Assembly: GCA_947561395.2 (NCBI GenBank)
Contig: OX387182.1
Location: 40,293,949-40,357,948, forward strand
Reading direction: 5' to 3'
Length of the DNA: 64,000 nt
Origin: Buxus sempervirens
Taxonomy: Eukaryota; Streptophyta; Magnoliopsida; Buxales; Buxaceae
The notes beneath the pieces are model-generated. The model did no database searches. It saw only the letters and a program-made list of their open reading frames with translations, and was not told the origin of the DNA. Each line of letters opens with the position of its first letter. Position 1 is the stretch's first letter. Shown here piece by piece: positions 1-9,876 of this stretch. The position numbers and the translations under genes were made by a program.

Positions 1-788
1 AGAACACAAAACGAAGCGAAAATCGGTGCTACCTACCTCTTGAACGTGTGCTCTCCTCTTCCTTCTCTAAAAAGCAACTCTCAGACTCAAAAGCACTCCT
101 TTGGGATGAAGAAAACCAGAGCAACCTCTTCCTCCTTCTTCTTTGGTCTCCCTTTCTCTCTCTCGTTCTTCTTCTCTTCCGCCGCAGCCTCCAACTTCAA
201 CGCACAAGACCTCCTACGAATACAACTAAAACTATTCAACCCTATTTTATTCTTCCCTGATCCCACGCATCTCCCTAGGATCAGGTTCCATACTCATCCA
301 CCCATTAGACTTAATAAGGACCGTTAATCCATACTTAACTCGATATCTCGCGATCCAACGATCAGATCTGCGTCAAACTCCAGATTTCCCCTATCAGTGT
401 GATCATCTATAATTATAATTAATATCCTTCAATAAAATTCTCATCTCCTCGACTTCAGGCTTCAAATCAAACATAATTACCAATATGCCATTGTTCCAAT
501 TACTAAGCTTTAAATATCATTGTTAATAGACAATCTAAACCCCAATTTAAATCTATTAGTATTTCTCAAGTCTAATAGCAAATTTTAATTAATGTATTTA
601 ATTATTTTACCGATAATTAATGTGAATTGACCGAAATACCCTTCTCTCAATATTTTCACATCTACCCATTCAATTTCTTCCGAAATTTCCAAGTTTATTC
701 TCTAATTTATTTTGACAAATATATTGACATTCAAGATATTCATTTTAAATTTTTATTTATTTATTTAGTGAAAATTCGGGGTTTTACA
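1..788 (-). mobile_element. Partial Tekay-like (T family) LTR, minus orientation
   Basis: The right terminus reads GGGGTTTTACA, the same end seen on the minus-oriented T LTRs at 28856-31877 and 44537-47521. On the minus strand this is a normal TG start. The left end lies outside the window, so neither the pairing terminus nor the target duplication can be checked; the candidate TSD is AACTA at 789-793. The first 330 bases are a pyrimidine-rich block, a GA-rich leader on the minus strand, like that of the T relatives near 52860-52950 and 33640-34040. Open frames here are low-complexity and are not taken as genes. Confidence 0.6.
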
Positions 789-1375
789 AACTAGCCCCTC
801 CACGGTAGTAAGTCTTGGTGGGTAAATGGATCGGTTCATCTCGGTTGGGGGTAGTGGACCTTTGTTCACCCTGGCCTGGAGATAGAGAACTTGCATCCTC
901 CACGCAAGCTTGGGATCTGTTACAGTTGTATAATGATTAATGATTGCAATTGTTATAAATTGATGAACTATACATTGAGGCACATGCATGCATTATTGTA
1001 TGACACATGAGATGCCGTGGATTTTGTAGTATGAGAACTATCCGCATACCATGGTTTTATCGAAAGATATATGCATAAACTGTGTTTTCACCGAATCATG
1101 CATGTGTTGCTTACATTGACGTCCTGTGTGAAAGACCGGGCTGGGGATAGAGGCAAGGAGAAAGCTATAGAGTATAGACAGGAGGATTTCTATAGGCCTT
1201 AGGATTTTGATTTGGTAATACATGTATAGTTTTGAATTGTAAAACCTTTACATTTGAGAGGAGTGACTAGTCACCCATATTTTTGTAACTAAACTCTCAT
1301 GTCTTGTTTCCTTTCAAATATATATATGAACACACTTTTGATATGCACATGTATAAACTGTTTGCACTTGCACTC
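789..1375 (+). mobile_element. Left part of a B-type LTR (host of two insertions)
   Basis: This stretch is the reverse complement of part of the B-type LTR around 27970-28610. Both share the run with TAAGTCTTGGTGGGTA, ATGGATCGGTTCATCTCGG and GTTGGGGGTAGTGGACC. It therefore lies in plus orientation. It is bounded on the left by the T LTR ending at 788 and on the right by the family C solo LTR at 1376. Its continuation is at 4383-4499. No coding content is visible. Confidence 0.7.
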
Positions 1376-1500
1376 TGTAAGCACCTCATTTTTGCGCTCT
1401 TAGAAAAACCAGAAATGCAAACCTTGGACAAAAAGTCAAACCTTGAGGGGTCAAAAGTTGACTTTTTGATCAAGTAAAATTTGGCCACCTTGCTTTATGT

Positions 1501-1990
1501 CATTGGATAGAGAATCTCGGCACGGTTCCAACGCAACTGAGTTTGCAGGAATCGGAGTCCGGATGAGGGTTCTGCGGGCGGTCAAACTTGAGAGGAGTCA
1601 AAAGTTGACTTTTTGCTAAAATCCGATCCAGATGCTTACCCCTATATCATTGGATAGAGAATCCCAACACGGTTCCAACGCAACTGAGTTTGCAGGAATC
1701 GGAATCCGGATGAGGGTTCTGCGTGCGGTCAAACTTGAGGGGAGCCAAAAGTTGACTTTTTGCTAAAATCCGATCCAGATGCTTACCCCTATATCATTGG
1801 ATAGAGAATCCCGACACGGTTCCAACACAACTGAGTTTGCAGGAATCGGTGTCCGGATGAGGGTTCTGCGGGCGGTCAAACTTGAGCAGAGCCAAAAGTT
1901 GACTTTCTGCTAAAATCCGATCCAAATGCTTACCCCTATGCCATGGGATAGAGGGCTCCAATACGATTCTAAAGCAACTAAGTTTGCCCA
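1501..1990 (+). repeat. 147-bp tandem repeat in the U3 of LTR C
   Basis: The anchor CATTGGATAG starts at 1501, 1648 and 1795, and a diverged copy (CATGGGATAG) starts at 1942, so the spacing is exactly 147 bp each time. Each unit carries GGTTCCAACGCAACTGAG, GGAATCGGAGTCCGGATGAG and GTTGACTTTTTGCTAAAATC. The last unit is truncated. The other two family C LTRs in the window have two and three units at about 148-bp spacing, so copy number differs between LTRs of one family. Confidence 0.9.
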
Positions 1991-2055
1991 GATCGGAGTC
2001 CGGATGGAGGAAATATGAGCTAGCGAAGTTCCCGAGCAGCAAAACCGGCAAACTG

Positions 2056-2084
2056 CACACGTGGCAAAAAGCTGCACACGTGGC
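2056..2084 (+). promoter_or_regulatory. Paired G-box/ABRE-like ACGTGGC boxes in LTR C
   Basis: CACACGTGGC occurs twice, at 2056-2065 and 2075-2084, about 270-300 bp upstream of the LTR TATA box. The core CACGTG is the plant G-box, and ACGTGGC is the ABA-response element core bound by bZIP factors. The pair is kept, with one core mutated, in the copy at about 56980-57005. The inverted copy has several ACGTGGC boxes at 61945-61999. A role in retroelement transcription is inference. Confidence 0.45.
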
Positions 2085-2352
2085 GAGTTGTGCAGGAAAA
2101 TATCTCGGGGATCAAATCCGTAAATATCCAAATGTACGAAATATCCCAGGGACTAAATCTGTAAAAATCCTAGAATATCGGATTAAATCGAAAATGGCCA
2201 GGGACTAAATCTGAAAAAGTTAGATTTTCCGAACGACGAGCGGCCGCATTAAATGATTTTTCATCATATTGCCACTTACGCGAACGTGGCAAGCGGATAT
2301 GCGCTAAGCTTGCACTCAGCGCAAGCTTAGCGGATACCCCTTTTTCCTCACC

Positions 2353-2360
2353 TATATAAA
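2353..2360 (+). promoter_or_regulatory. TATA box of LTR C
   Basis: TATATAAA is followed by a GC-rich start region and a CT-rich leader. The paired position in the copy at 56587 is TATAAAA at 57260-57266. The preceding segment lacks coding potential, consistent with U3. Confidence 0.6.
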
Positions 2361-3311
2361 CCGCGCGAGACTTCATTGCTGGGGGTTGGGAAGATTTTTT
2401 GGTTGAAAAATTTTGGCTGACGAGACTTCTATTTCCCTTCCCTCCTTTGTCCGAGCTCCCTCTCTTCATCCCTGCTTGCCTCCAAAAAAAACCCCAAGCG
2501 CCTCACCCTTCTTTGGTTCTCCTCCATTTCAACCTAAGCAAGTGGAAGCTTGCTACTGTCGGTGCGGTAAAGTGGAGGCTCCAACTGCTGTCCGGCTTTG
2601 AGGAGGCATCTCCACTCTGCTCCAGAACTCAAGAACCACCAGGTACGGATCCTTGTTACTTTGGGTTACACATATATGAATATGCGATGTTTTCTAAAGG
2701 TTTTCGTAAGCCGGTCTTATTCGGTGCTATAAGACCATTGCCATGAAAGCTTGCCATGCTTTTTCTTTTCACTTCCATCCGATGAAGGCCACCAAGCAAG
2801 GAAGAGGAAGATGCATGCGCTGCCTACGTCGAAAAGGGAGCATGTTCCCCAAGTTCCCTTCATCTAATGTACCCCTGTAAACCCCCCTTCTCCCTCCCTT
2901 CTCCGAATGTCAGCGTGCATGCACAGAGTTCAGGTACAGGCGTAGGTGCAAAAACTAGGTTTCCATCTTACGTAGGCAATCCCTGCTTGTTATTGTTTTT
3001 TTGTTGTTTTATTGCTTGCTAGATTTGCCAACATGCTCCCCTAACCCCTTGCCACCTGCTGTCTCCTGCTTGCGCACCTGTGAGCATGCTCCATCACCCC
3101 CACTCCCCCTGCAGCTGTTAGTGTATTGTTTTTTATATGATAATCGAGCTTCCTTGATATATGGAGTTGTGTCTTGTAGTAGGTTAGATTAATTTTGATA
3201 CATGATTAAGTGTCTCCTGGGATGCTAGAAGTACCTGGGAGGTGTTTCAGAGCTTAAAAAACCAGTCAGAAACGGAGTTCAAGCAAAAAAAAGAGAGTCG
3301 CGTTCGGCAAG

Positions 3312-3442
3312 GGTATGCGCTGAGCTCGCGCCTACCTTTTTTGGGTGCGCTGAGCTCGCGCTGAGCTTGCGCCTACCTTTTTTGGGTGCGCTGAGCTCTC
3401 GCCTAGCTCGTGCTGAGCTCGCGCCCACCTCGCTCGCGGGTG
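3312..3442 (+). repeat. GC-rich GAGCTCGCGC cassette in LTR C
   Basis: Irregular repeats of the word TGAGCTCGCGC, spaced by CCTACCTTTTTTGGG, form a CpG-rich island in otherwise moderate-GC LTR sequence. The flanks (GAGCTTAAAAAACCAGT before, CCAAACCAAATAAACCAACA after) are conserved in the sister LTR at 57950-58275. The cassette itself is reorganised there, with GAGCTCGCACGAAGC-type units. Function unknown. Confidence 0.7.
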
Positions 3443-4382
3443 CTTTTTTTTTTGCTGTATGTGAGTGTCATTTCCGAACCAAACCAAATAAACCAACAGG
3501 GCCCACCAAGCCCAATAAACACAATGAATGGTATGCATGTAACTTAATCAAGATAAGTAAAATTACCTGATTAAACCGGGCGGGCCAAACCTAATGCGGC
3601 CCACCCAAACTTATTAGTGAAGTGATGCATGAAATGCGTGGTTTGGCCGAAACCAAGGGCAAGGGCCTATCGGGCCCGCCAAAGCCCACTAATCAAACCA
3701 AGGAAGGGTGCAAACCCTAGACTTCAAAGAGCTGAGCTTTCAAGCCCAGATTTGGACTACGGTCCCCAAGCCCAATGCCCAACTCACTATGGCAAATTAA
3801 AAAGATAAATCCAATAAATTACTTGGCCACCATGTGGGCCCACCTAAGAGGCCCACAAACCAATCCGGCCCACCTTTTCATGGAAAACACTTAACCTTCA
3901 AATTTGAACCTAAAGTAAAATCAATGCACTTAACCAAAGCCCAAAGGGCCTCCTAGGATAGACCGAGGCCCACAAGGGTACATGGGCTTGACTAAGCCCA
4001 CCAAGGACACCGTGGGCCTTCCAACGGGGCCCACCCAACCAGACTCAGATTACCTAATTGATCAAGATAAAAGCAATTAAAGGGACCCACACCACTCAGG
4101 TGGTCCCACCAGACTTAACCAAGCTGCATATCGGATTAGGAATCAGGTGAGACCAAAGTAAGCTGACTCAAACCAGGATAAACCTAAGGGACCCGTCACC
4201 CGACGGGGTGGACCGGGGTGTCTACGGACTTCCCCGGACCACAACCGAGACCCTACTTAGAATCTCAAAGCCGCAGACCCAAAGCCCTAATAGACAAGGT
4301 TAGGCACCCATGTGTCCGCCTGCACCCCATCAGGCGGTGGCGACTCCGAATTTTCCCGTGCCGCGTTTCCGACGCGCACACA

Positions 4383-4499
4383 CACTCGTTATGAAAAAGT
4401 TTTAAAATCCTTCGTGTTTTGTTGAGTATAAAGGCCCACTTGTCACGGTCTGGGACAAGTTGTGCCTTGGAGGGGCAGACTTGGTTCTGGGTCGTGACA
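4383..4499 (+). mobile_element. Right end of the B-type LTR
   Basis: This continues the LTR interrupted at 1375 and ends GGTTCTGGGTCGTGACA. The reverse complement of the B-type start at 27190 (TGCAGCGCCCTAGAACTGG) matches this terminus in outline. No solo or full-length status can be assigned, because the other end is outside the window or lost. Confidence 0.6.
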
Positions 4500-5384
4500 G
4501 ACCATAACCGAGTGTAGTTCCAACCAAGTCTGATCTTGGGAGGGTTGGTTTACAACTAACTCACATTTGGAATTTTTGCACAAATTGGTGATGCTCAGAC
4601 TCAGGCCTTTGTTTTCACTCTAGTAAACAACTTTCCCATTATACCAAGTGTCAGTCCCTTGATTTTTCTTTCCAATCCCTATGATTTATATTCAAAATAA
4701 AACTGAAAGATGAAAGAAATGTTTCTTGTATACATTTAAGGTTCCATAGCATATTGAAATATTAAGAAAAAAGTACCATGCACATGTTTAAAGTACTAGC
4801 ATGATGTACCCACCACATGTGTGCACGGGGTTAAACTGCTAGCACAATGTACCTACCAAATATGTGCATGTTGTTAAACTACTAGCACAATGTGTCCACC
4901 AATCACTTGCATGTGGTTGAACTCTACGTTGAACCAAAAAAAAAGTAGATAAAAGAATTACAGTTGGCTTGATCCTTTAAAATGGGTATGTAGATAGCCT
5001 GATGATATATACAGGTCCAGCCACAATTAAAATAAAATATATGTTTGCTTTCAGAAGAAAAAAGGAAGGAAGAAGGAAAAAGCAGTAGCAGAAAGATATT
5101 AGAGTCCATTTGAGATTGGAAAAAATCTTTTGGATGATAAAATTTTCGAGCATCATAGGCACAAGCCTGTACCTCCATTACTCAAGGCGGCATTGTTGAC
5201 ATGTCATTTTTGACAACAAAAAAAGAGACGAAAAAAAGAAAATAGGGGAATGTGGGGGTGAACATAAACCACTTGCCACGACAAGTGGTAGTTCAGTAAA
5301 TTCCATACCTATATAAAATAAAAAAAAGGAGATAAAGATGGAAAAGGGGACAGAGAATTGCTGGAGAGACAACCAAAAAAGATA
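4500..5384. other. Gene-free AT-rich stretch
   Basis: No coding region, RNA gene or clear element ends are visible. It contains a 43-bp repeat (about 4772-4920). A phrase near 4965-5025 (GGCTTGATCCTTTAAAATGG, then a page of AT-rich text) recurs in related form at 7486-7545 (CTCGGCTTGATCCCTC). Such phrases are common at the 3' ends of plant gypsy LTRs, so this is probably old retroelement debris. Confidence 0.4.
4772..4920. repeat. 43-bp tandem repeat, about three units
   Basis: The anchor CTAGCA(T/C)(G/A)ATGTAC recurs at about 4796, 4839 and 4882, a 43-bp spacing. Units contain GTGCATG/GTGCACG and GTTAAACT. Units have diverged and are AT-rich. Confidence 0.6.
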
Positions 5385-5837
5385 GGGAAATTTAATTTTT
5401 AGTGGTACTTTATCAAATTATTTAAGATTTAGTTGACAAAGTTTTGAGTTTTAACTTTTAATACACTTTTATCAAACTATTTAATTTTTAGTGTCATTTA
5501 ACTGTTACGGATAAATTCTTCCAAAAATGCCCTTACGTCACTTATCCAAATGACTTGTATAAGTCACTTTATTGACTTGTACAAGTTAATTTTTGACTTG
5601 TACAAGTCATTTTATTACTTGTACAAGTCTAAAATGACTTGTACAAGTCAATTTATTGCTTGTACAAGTCTCGAAAGTAAATTGTATAAGGGTATTTTTG
5701 GAAGAATTTATCTGTAACAGTTAAATGACACTAAAAATTAAATAGTTTGATAAAAGTGTATTAAAAGTTAAAACTCAAAACTTTGCCGACTAAATCTTAA
5801 ATAATTTGATAAAGCACCACTAAAACTTAAATTTCCC
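5385..5837. mobile_element. Mutator-type foldback MITE
   Basis: A 453-bp element whose two arms of about 150 bp are inverted repeats of each other. The left arm begins GGGAAATTTAATTTTTAGTG and the right arm ends in AAACTTAAATTTCCC. Flanking 9-mers AAAAAGATA (5376-5384) and AAAAGGATA (5838-5846) match at 8 of 9, fitting the 9-bp target duplication of Mutator-like elements. Long TIRs starting GGGAAA also fit that superfamily. There is no transposase, so it is non-autonomous. A second member of the family is split at 12068-19210. Confidence 0.8.
5551..5670. repeat. Array of TGACTTGTACAAGTCA palindromes
   Basis: The loop region of the MITE holds about six perfect or near-perfect copies of the 16-bp palindrome TGACTTGTACAAGTCA, separated by TTTATT-type spacers. 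The sister element at 18890-19060 has degenerate copies (GGCTTGTACAAGTCA, ACCTGTACAAGTCAA). Confidence 0.85.
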
Positions 5838-5846
5838 AAAAGGATA

Positions 5847-6310
5847 AGGATACAAGAAAGATAAAAAAAGGATACGAAGAGAATTGAAGAAAAGAAGCAA
5901 ATGGATAAGGTAGGAGAGGAAAAAAAAGGTGAAAGCAAGGAGATAAACTCCTCTACATCCAGAATTTTTATTATTTTGGATTTCCATCTAGGCATTATCT
6001 CTTTATTAAATTATCTCCTCATCATTTTATCTCTTCCTAAATTATCTCCTCATTATTTAGCTTATTGGGTGTTCTAAACTTCCCCAATCCTTTGAACGTC
6101 AAGAGACCTTTTCCCGTAATATTTCCTTTACATCTTGGGACGTCTACGTATTGAAATCTTGAATATTTTGGGATGCCCCAACTTTTGTGTTTATCTCTTT
6201 TGAAATCTATTATCTTCGTTTGGACATCCAAGAGTCCTGTCATATCCATATTTCCCACAATTTTCTTTCAAATATCTACATATTGGGTCCCCATTGATGT
6301 CTTAAATAAT
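5847..6310. other. AT-rich, no gene seen
   Basis: Loose direct repeats (TTATCTCCTCATNATTT, CTTTTGAAATCT) and purine or pyrimidine tracts. Nothing coding is supported. Short open frames on the minus strand are low-complexity. Confidence 0.35.
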
Positions 6311-6800
6311 ATTCAATTGATTTATCCTAAGTGTAGGATCATGAGTTTGTGATATTCTGAAATTCCCAAAACATGATTTGGGTAAACCCTAAATAATCTA
6401 ACGGTTAAGCTCTAATCCTAGTGGTCAATGTAATAAAGGCTAAGCCCTACTAATTAATATAACGGTTTTACCCATGATCTTTGCAATCAATTTGGGTTAA
6501 ACCTATTTAATCAAATGGCTAAACCGATGATCCTTGTGGTCAAAATAATTTGGGTTAAGCCTAACTAAGCTAAAGGTTAAACCTATGATCCTTGTGGTCA
6601 ATTTGGGTTAAACCTAATTAACGTAAGGGTTAACACCATGATCCTTGTGATCAATATGGGTTAACCCTAGTTAACCTGAGGGTTAAGCCATGATCCTTGG
6701 GATCAACCTAAGGGTTAAACCCATGATCCTTGTGGTCAAGATAATTTGGGTGAAACTTAATTAATCCAGTGGTCAAACTCATGATTCTTGTGATCCAAAG
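6310..6800. repeat. Tandem repeat with ATGATCCTTGTGGTCAA units
   Basis: About six or seven irregular units of 33-60 bp contain ATGATCCTTGTGGTCAA, GGGTTAAACCTAA(C/T)TAA and a TAAGGGTTAA variant. Unit lengths vary by indels. The content is consistent with a decayed 3' UTR repeat of a gypsy element, but no coding neighbour proves that. Confidence 0.6.
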
Positions 6801-7560
6801 TGCCCTAAATTGGACAAACCACTTTTCAAACCAAATCAAAGAGACCCCCAAATATTAAACCAAAGTGCTCCTAAGCATTCCAAACCAAACAACAGTGACC
6901 TTATGTTGAAGGAAAGTGTCACAAATTTGAACAAAAGCATTCAAAATTGAACCAAGTGCTCTCAATTGACCCAAAATGTCTCATATTGTGCCAAACACAG
7001 GCAATTCATGGCATTAATCCAAACTAAATGAAACTTTGCACGAACCAAACAACTAAACCGGTTCAAACCGGCTCCATACAACTCATGCTTCCAAATAAGC
7101 CAAACTCAAGCCATTTTTCCTACGGTTCAAGTTTCTAAAATCAAACCAAAACCAAACTTGATCTTTATGGTCCAAACAATTGAAATCAGTTCAAACTAAA
7201 TCAAACTGTTTCCTCTACGGTTTAATCAAATGAAAACCAAACCATACCTTCATCGTCCAAACAACTGAAATCCATTCAAACCAAATCAAACTGTTTTTAC
7301 CTACGAATCAAGTTACCAAATTGAAACCATATTCAAATCCAATTACTTAATTGAACTATGTTATGATTTGATCCCAAAATTAGGTACGTATACAGCCCGA
7401 AATAAATTCAAAATCGGGTTCAATCGCAATCAAAAAGCAAACCAAATCAAATCCAAATTCAAAACAACCCAATGAACTACAGCTCGGCTTGATCCCTCAA
7501 AAGGGTTACATAGGTAGCTTGATAAATTATAATCGTGTGTAACCACAATTATACCAAAAA
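6800..7560. repeat. Diverged repeat field, shared with 10980-11528
   Basis: AT-rich DNA with repeated phrases TGGTCCAAACAATTGAAATC, CAAACCAAAACCAAAC and TACGGTTCAAGTTTCTAAA, spaced about 85 bp in the second half. The same order of phrases (AGTGCTCTCAATTGA, ATTCATGGCATTAA, CAAATGAA, then the TGGTCCAAACAATTG block) recurs at 10980-11528. The two stretches are paralogous copies of one element region. Confidence 0.65.
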
Positions 7561-8290
7561 CAAAACCATCCCAAACAAGGATTTTGAAGTTAGAAACAAA
7601 AGGTTTTCTCTAATGTTCTAAAGTTATAATTAAGGGGTTTGTATTGAGACACCCTGAATGCGTCTGTACCACATAAATAAAAGCCCACTTACATGTGTGA
7701 GATCCTATTGGCTAAAGATTGAAACTTTTGAAGATTTTTGGCCAACAAACTTCAAGCTGGCCTGAAATTTCTTATTTCTAACCAAGCCCATCCAAATCTT
7801 TTCGAGCTTTTTAAAAATCAACCCAAGCCTAACCATATGGTTAAAAATTGCATGACCAAGCCCACCTAAAAACGGGCTGGTCAACTCGGATCGAGCAAGT
7901 TGCCCAGCCCATGAACACCCTTACTTTTCCTTATATCTAGGATTCGTGCCTTGTCAAACACCAACCCTTTAGGACTACCACACACAATCTTCCACATTTT
8001 CTTTAGAATTTAATATGGTTTATATTTTGTCGGATTTTGCAAAATTCGAATCGGATGGTATTTCTTTTCCTTTGATTGCACTCTTACAAGTGTCTTGCCG
8101 TTTTGATTTGATTGATCGATTTTTGCCAAGGCCAACCTTAATAGGTTTGGTTCAGTATGGTTTCTCGGTTTTGTTGGTCTGACTTAAATATGTACATATA
8201 CGTAATCGGTTTTGTCAGCTCGATTTGACCTTTAAAACAAAAACCGAAACAATACTGAATCAATGTTAATATAAAGTTGGAAGAAATTAT
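7561..8290. other. AT-rich debris with a possible hAT end
   Basis: No gene seen. GCCCAGCCCATGAACACCCT at about 7902-7921 is, reversed, AGGGTGTTCATGGGCTGGGC, which resembles the terminal sequence of many plant hAT-type MITEs. No matching opposite end or 8-bp duplication was found, so only a fragment can be proposed. The rest (7923-8290) shows nothing assignable. Confidence 0.3.
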
Positions 8291-8297
8291 TTGCTTT

Positions 8298-8869
8298 AAT
8301 CTATATTATATATAATGCGAGGTGCCCCTTGGGAATCACGCCAACAAAAATATGCAAGATTCCAAAGCAGCCCAAGATTCATTAATATAGTCAAAACTGC
8401 TTCAATTTTCAAAAAACTTATTAATCTGTTATAAAACTATTCTTCCCCTTCTACCTCTTTCTTCGTACGTGTAGTACTATAAATACTATAAGTGCACCCT
8501 GCTAGTATATAACAATGAGAATAGACCCCACAGGAAGCGTGCCAACCATAATGCGAGACTTCCCTAGAAAGCCGTTACAAATTAATGATAAGATTCATTA
8601 ATAAAAGGGGTATAATAGTTATAATTGCCTCAATTCATTTAAAAACATAGAATTTACAAACATCTTTCTTCGTACGTGTAGTACTATAAATACTATAAGT
8701 GCACCCTGCTAGTATATAACAATGAGAATAGACCCCACAGGAAGCGTGCCAACCATAATGCGAGACTTCCCTAGAAAGCCGTTACAAATTAATGATAAGA
8801 TTCATTAATAAAAGGGGTATAATAGTTATAATTGCCTCAATTCATTTAAAAACATAGAATTTACAAACA
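8298..8869. repeat. 207-bp near-identical tandem duplication plus an older third copy
   Basis: A unit containing CTTCGTACGTGTAGTACTAT and GAATAGACCCCACAGGAAGC begins at 8461 and again at 8668, a 207-bp period. I saw no mismatch between the copies by eye. A diverged third relative lies just upstream (8298-8430), sharing ATGCGAG and AAGATTCATTAATA. It starts TCTATATTATATATAATG, which resembles the 5' end of some plant Helitrons; that link is weak. Confidence 0.75.
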
Positions 8870-9240
8870 TAGAAGTTGTTAAATAGAATTTAAATAGTTA
8901 TAATTGTGTATTTAAATAGAATTTTGTTATATTTAAATAACAAAATTAATGGTATATAATAGTTATAATTTTGGTATATAATAGAATTTTTTTTCAATTT
9001 AGTTATAACAATAGTATATAATTTAGTTATAAATAGAATTTTGTCATAATTTTGGTATATAACTAGAATTTTGTTATAATTTTGGTATATAATAGAATTT
9101 TGTTATATTTAAATAGAATTTAATGTTTTTAAATAAGATTTTGTTATATAATAGTTATAATTGCCTCAATTCATTTAAAAATATAGAAGTTGCAAAACTT
9201 CTATTTAAAGGCATAGAAGTTACAAATTAATTGTATGTTT
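8870..9240. repeat. AT-rich TATATAATAGAATTTTG repeat
   Basis: Short irregular repeats of TTTGGTATATAATAGAATTT and AGAATTTTGTTATA, nearly GC-free. Looks like slippage-driven expansion of the end of the 207-bp unit (ATAATAGTTATAATTGCCTC is in both). Confidence 0.6.
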
Positions 9241-9438
9241 TTTCTGTTAAAACATAGCCTCTTTTAATAGAGCCGTTGCGATGAGACCCATCAATTTATT
9301 CGAATCCTCTATTTTCATAGCAACAGTACAGACAACCACTTATGACTTATGGTTAATGACGGTGCTTGCAGGTATAAAGAGCGTCAAAAGATCCTAATTA
9401 ATAGAATCACATGATTTCGGATGCCTTGTGGTGAAACC

Positions 9439-9868
9439 TAGAGCCGGAAAAATGTGACCCGACCCGACGGTTCAACCCGATTAACCCAATTATAAACGGG
9501 TTGGGTTCACCCGTTTATTAATTGGGTTGGGGTTTCCCCAACCTACCAGTAATTAGGTCAACCCGATTATGACGCGCCAACCCGATTTTTTAAAAAGGCG
9601 CCAAAAGTGTCCCGTTCCAACCCGATTAAACCCCAACCCGACCCGAATCCGGTACAACCCGATCCAATTAACCCCCAACCCTATTTTAATCATATTTTTT
9701 AAAAAAATAAAAAATAAAAAATAATAATAAACGGGTTGGTAGGTTGAACCCGTTTATTTGCGTGTTGGGGTTTTCCAACCAACCTCAATTTAGTCCAACC
9801 CGAACCCGGTCCGATTAACCCCCAACCCGATTATGACCTGACCCAAACACGACACGTTGCCAGCTCTA
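9439..9868. mobile_element. hAT-type MITE, TSD GTGAAACC
   Basis: A 430-bp non-autonomous element. The left end is TAGAGCCGGAAAAATGTGAC and the right end reads, reversed, TAGAGCTGGCAACGTGTC. It is flanked by a perfect 8-bp duplication GTGAAACC at 9431-9438 and 9869-9876, the size produced by hAT transposases. The interior is rich in CAACCCGA/CGGGTTGG motifs on both strands that can pair with each other. No open frame. Confidence 0.93.
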
Positions 9869-9876
9869 GTGAAACC

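Larger units (their letters stand above)
1376..4382 (+). mobile_element. Solo LTR, family C, TSD CACTC
   Basis: A 3007-bp LTR starts TGTAAGCACC and ends GCGCACACA. It is flanked by the perfect 5-bp duplication CACTC at 1371-1375 and 4383-4387, with no internal domain, so it is a solo LTR left by LTR-LTR recombination. The uninterrupted host sequence exists as the reverse complement of about 27930-28010, where TTGCACTTCCACTCG runs straight on into AAAAAGTTTTAAATCC, matching the two sides here. Contents in order: 147-bp repeats (1501 on), two ACGTGGC boxes, a TATA box at 2353, a pyrimidine-rich leader, a GC-rich cassette (3312-3442), a GGGCCCACC-rich stretch, and a terminal segment with TGGCGACTCCG. 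Ty3/gypsy, perhaps Tat-related, is an inference. Confidence 0.93.

Noticed and set aside
40-327. 95-residue frame at the window start
   Set aside because: Pyrimidine-rich LTR leader read in the antisense direction; Ser/Phe-rich with no motif.
8298-8504. Possible small Helitron from TCTATATTATATATAATG to CCTGCTAG|T
   Set aside because: The start and CTAG end are suggestive, but there is no convincing GC-rich hairpin before CTAG and the region is better explained by tandem duplication.
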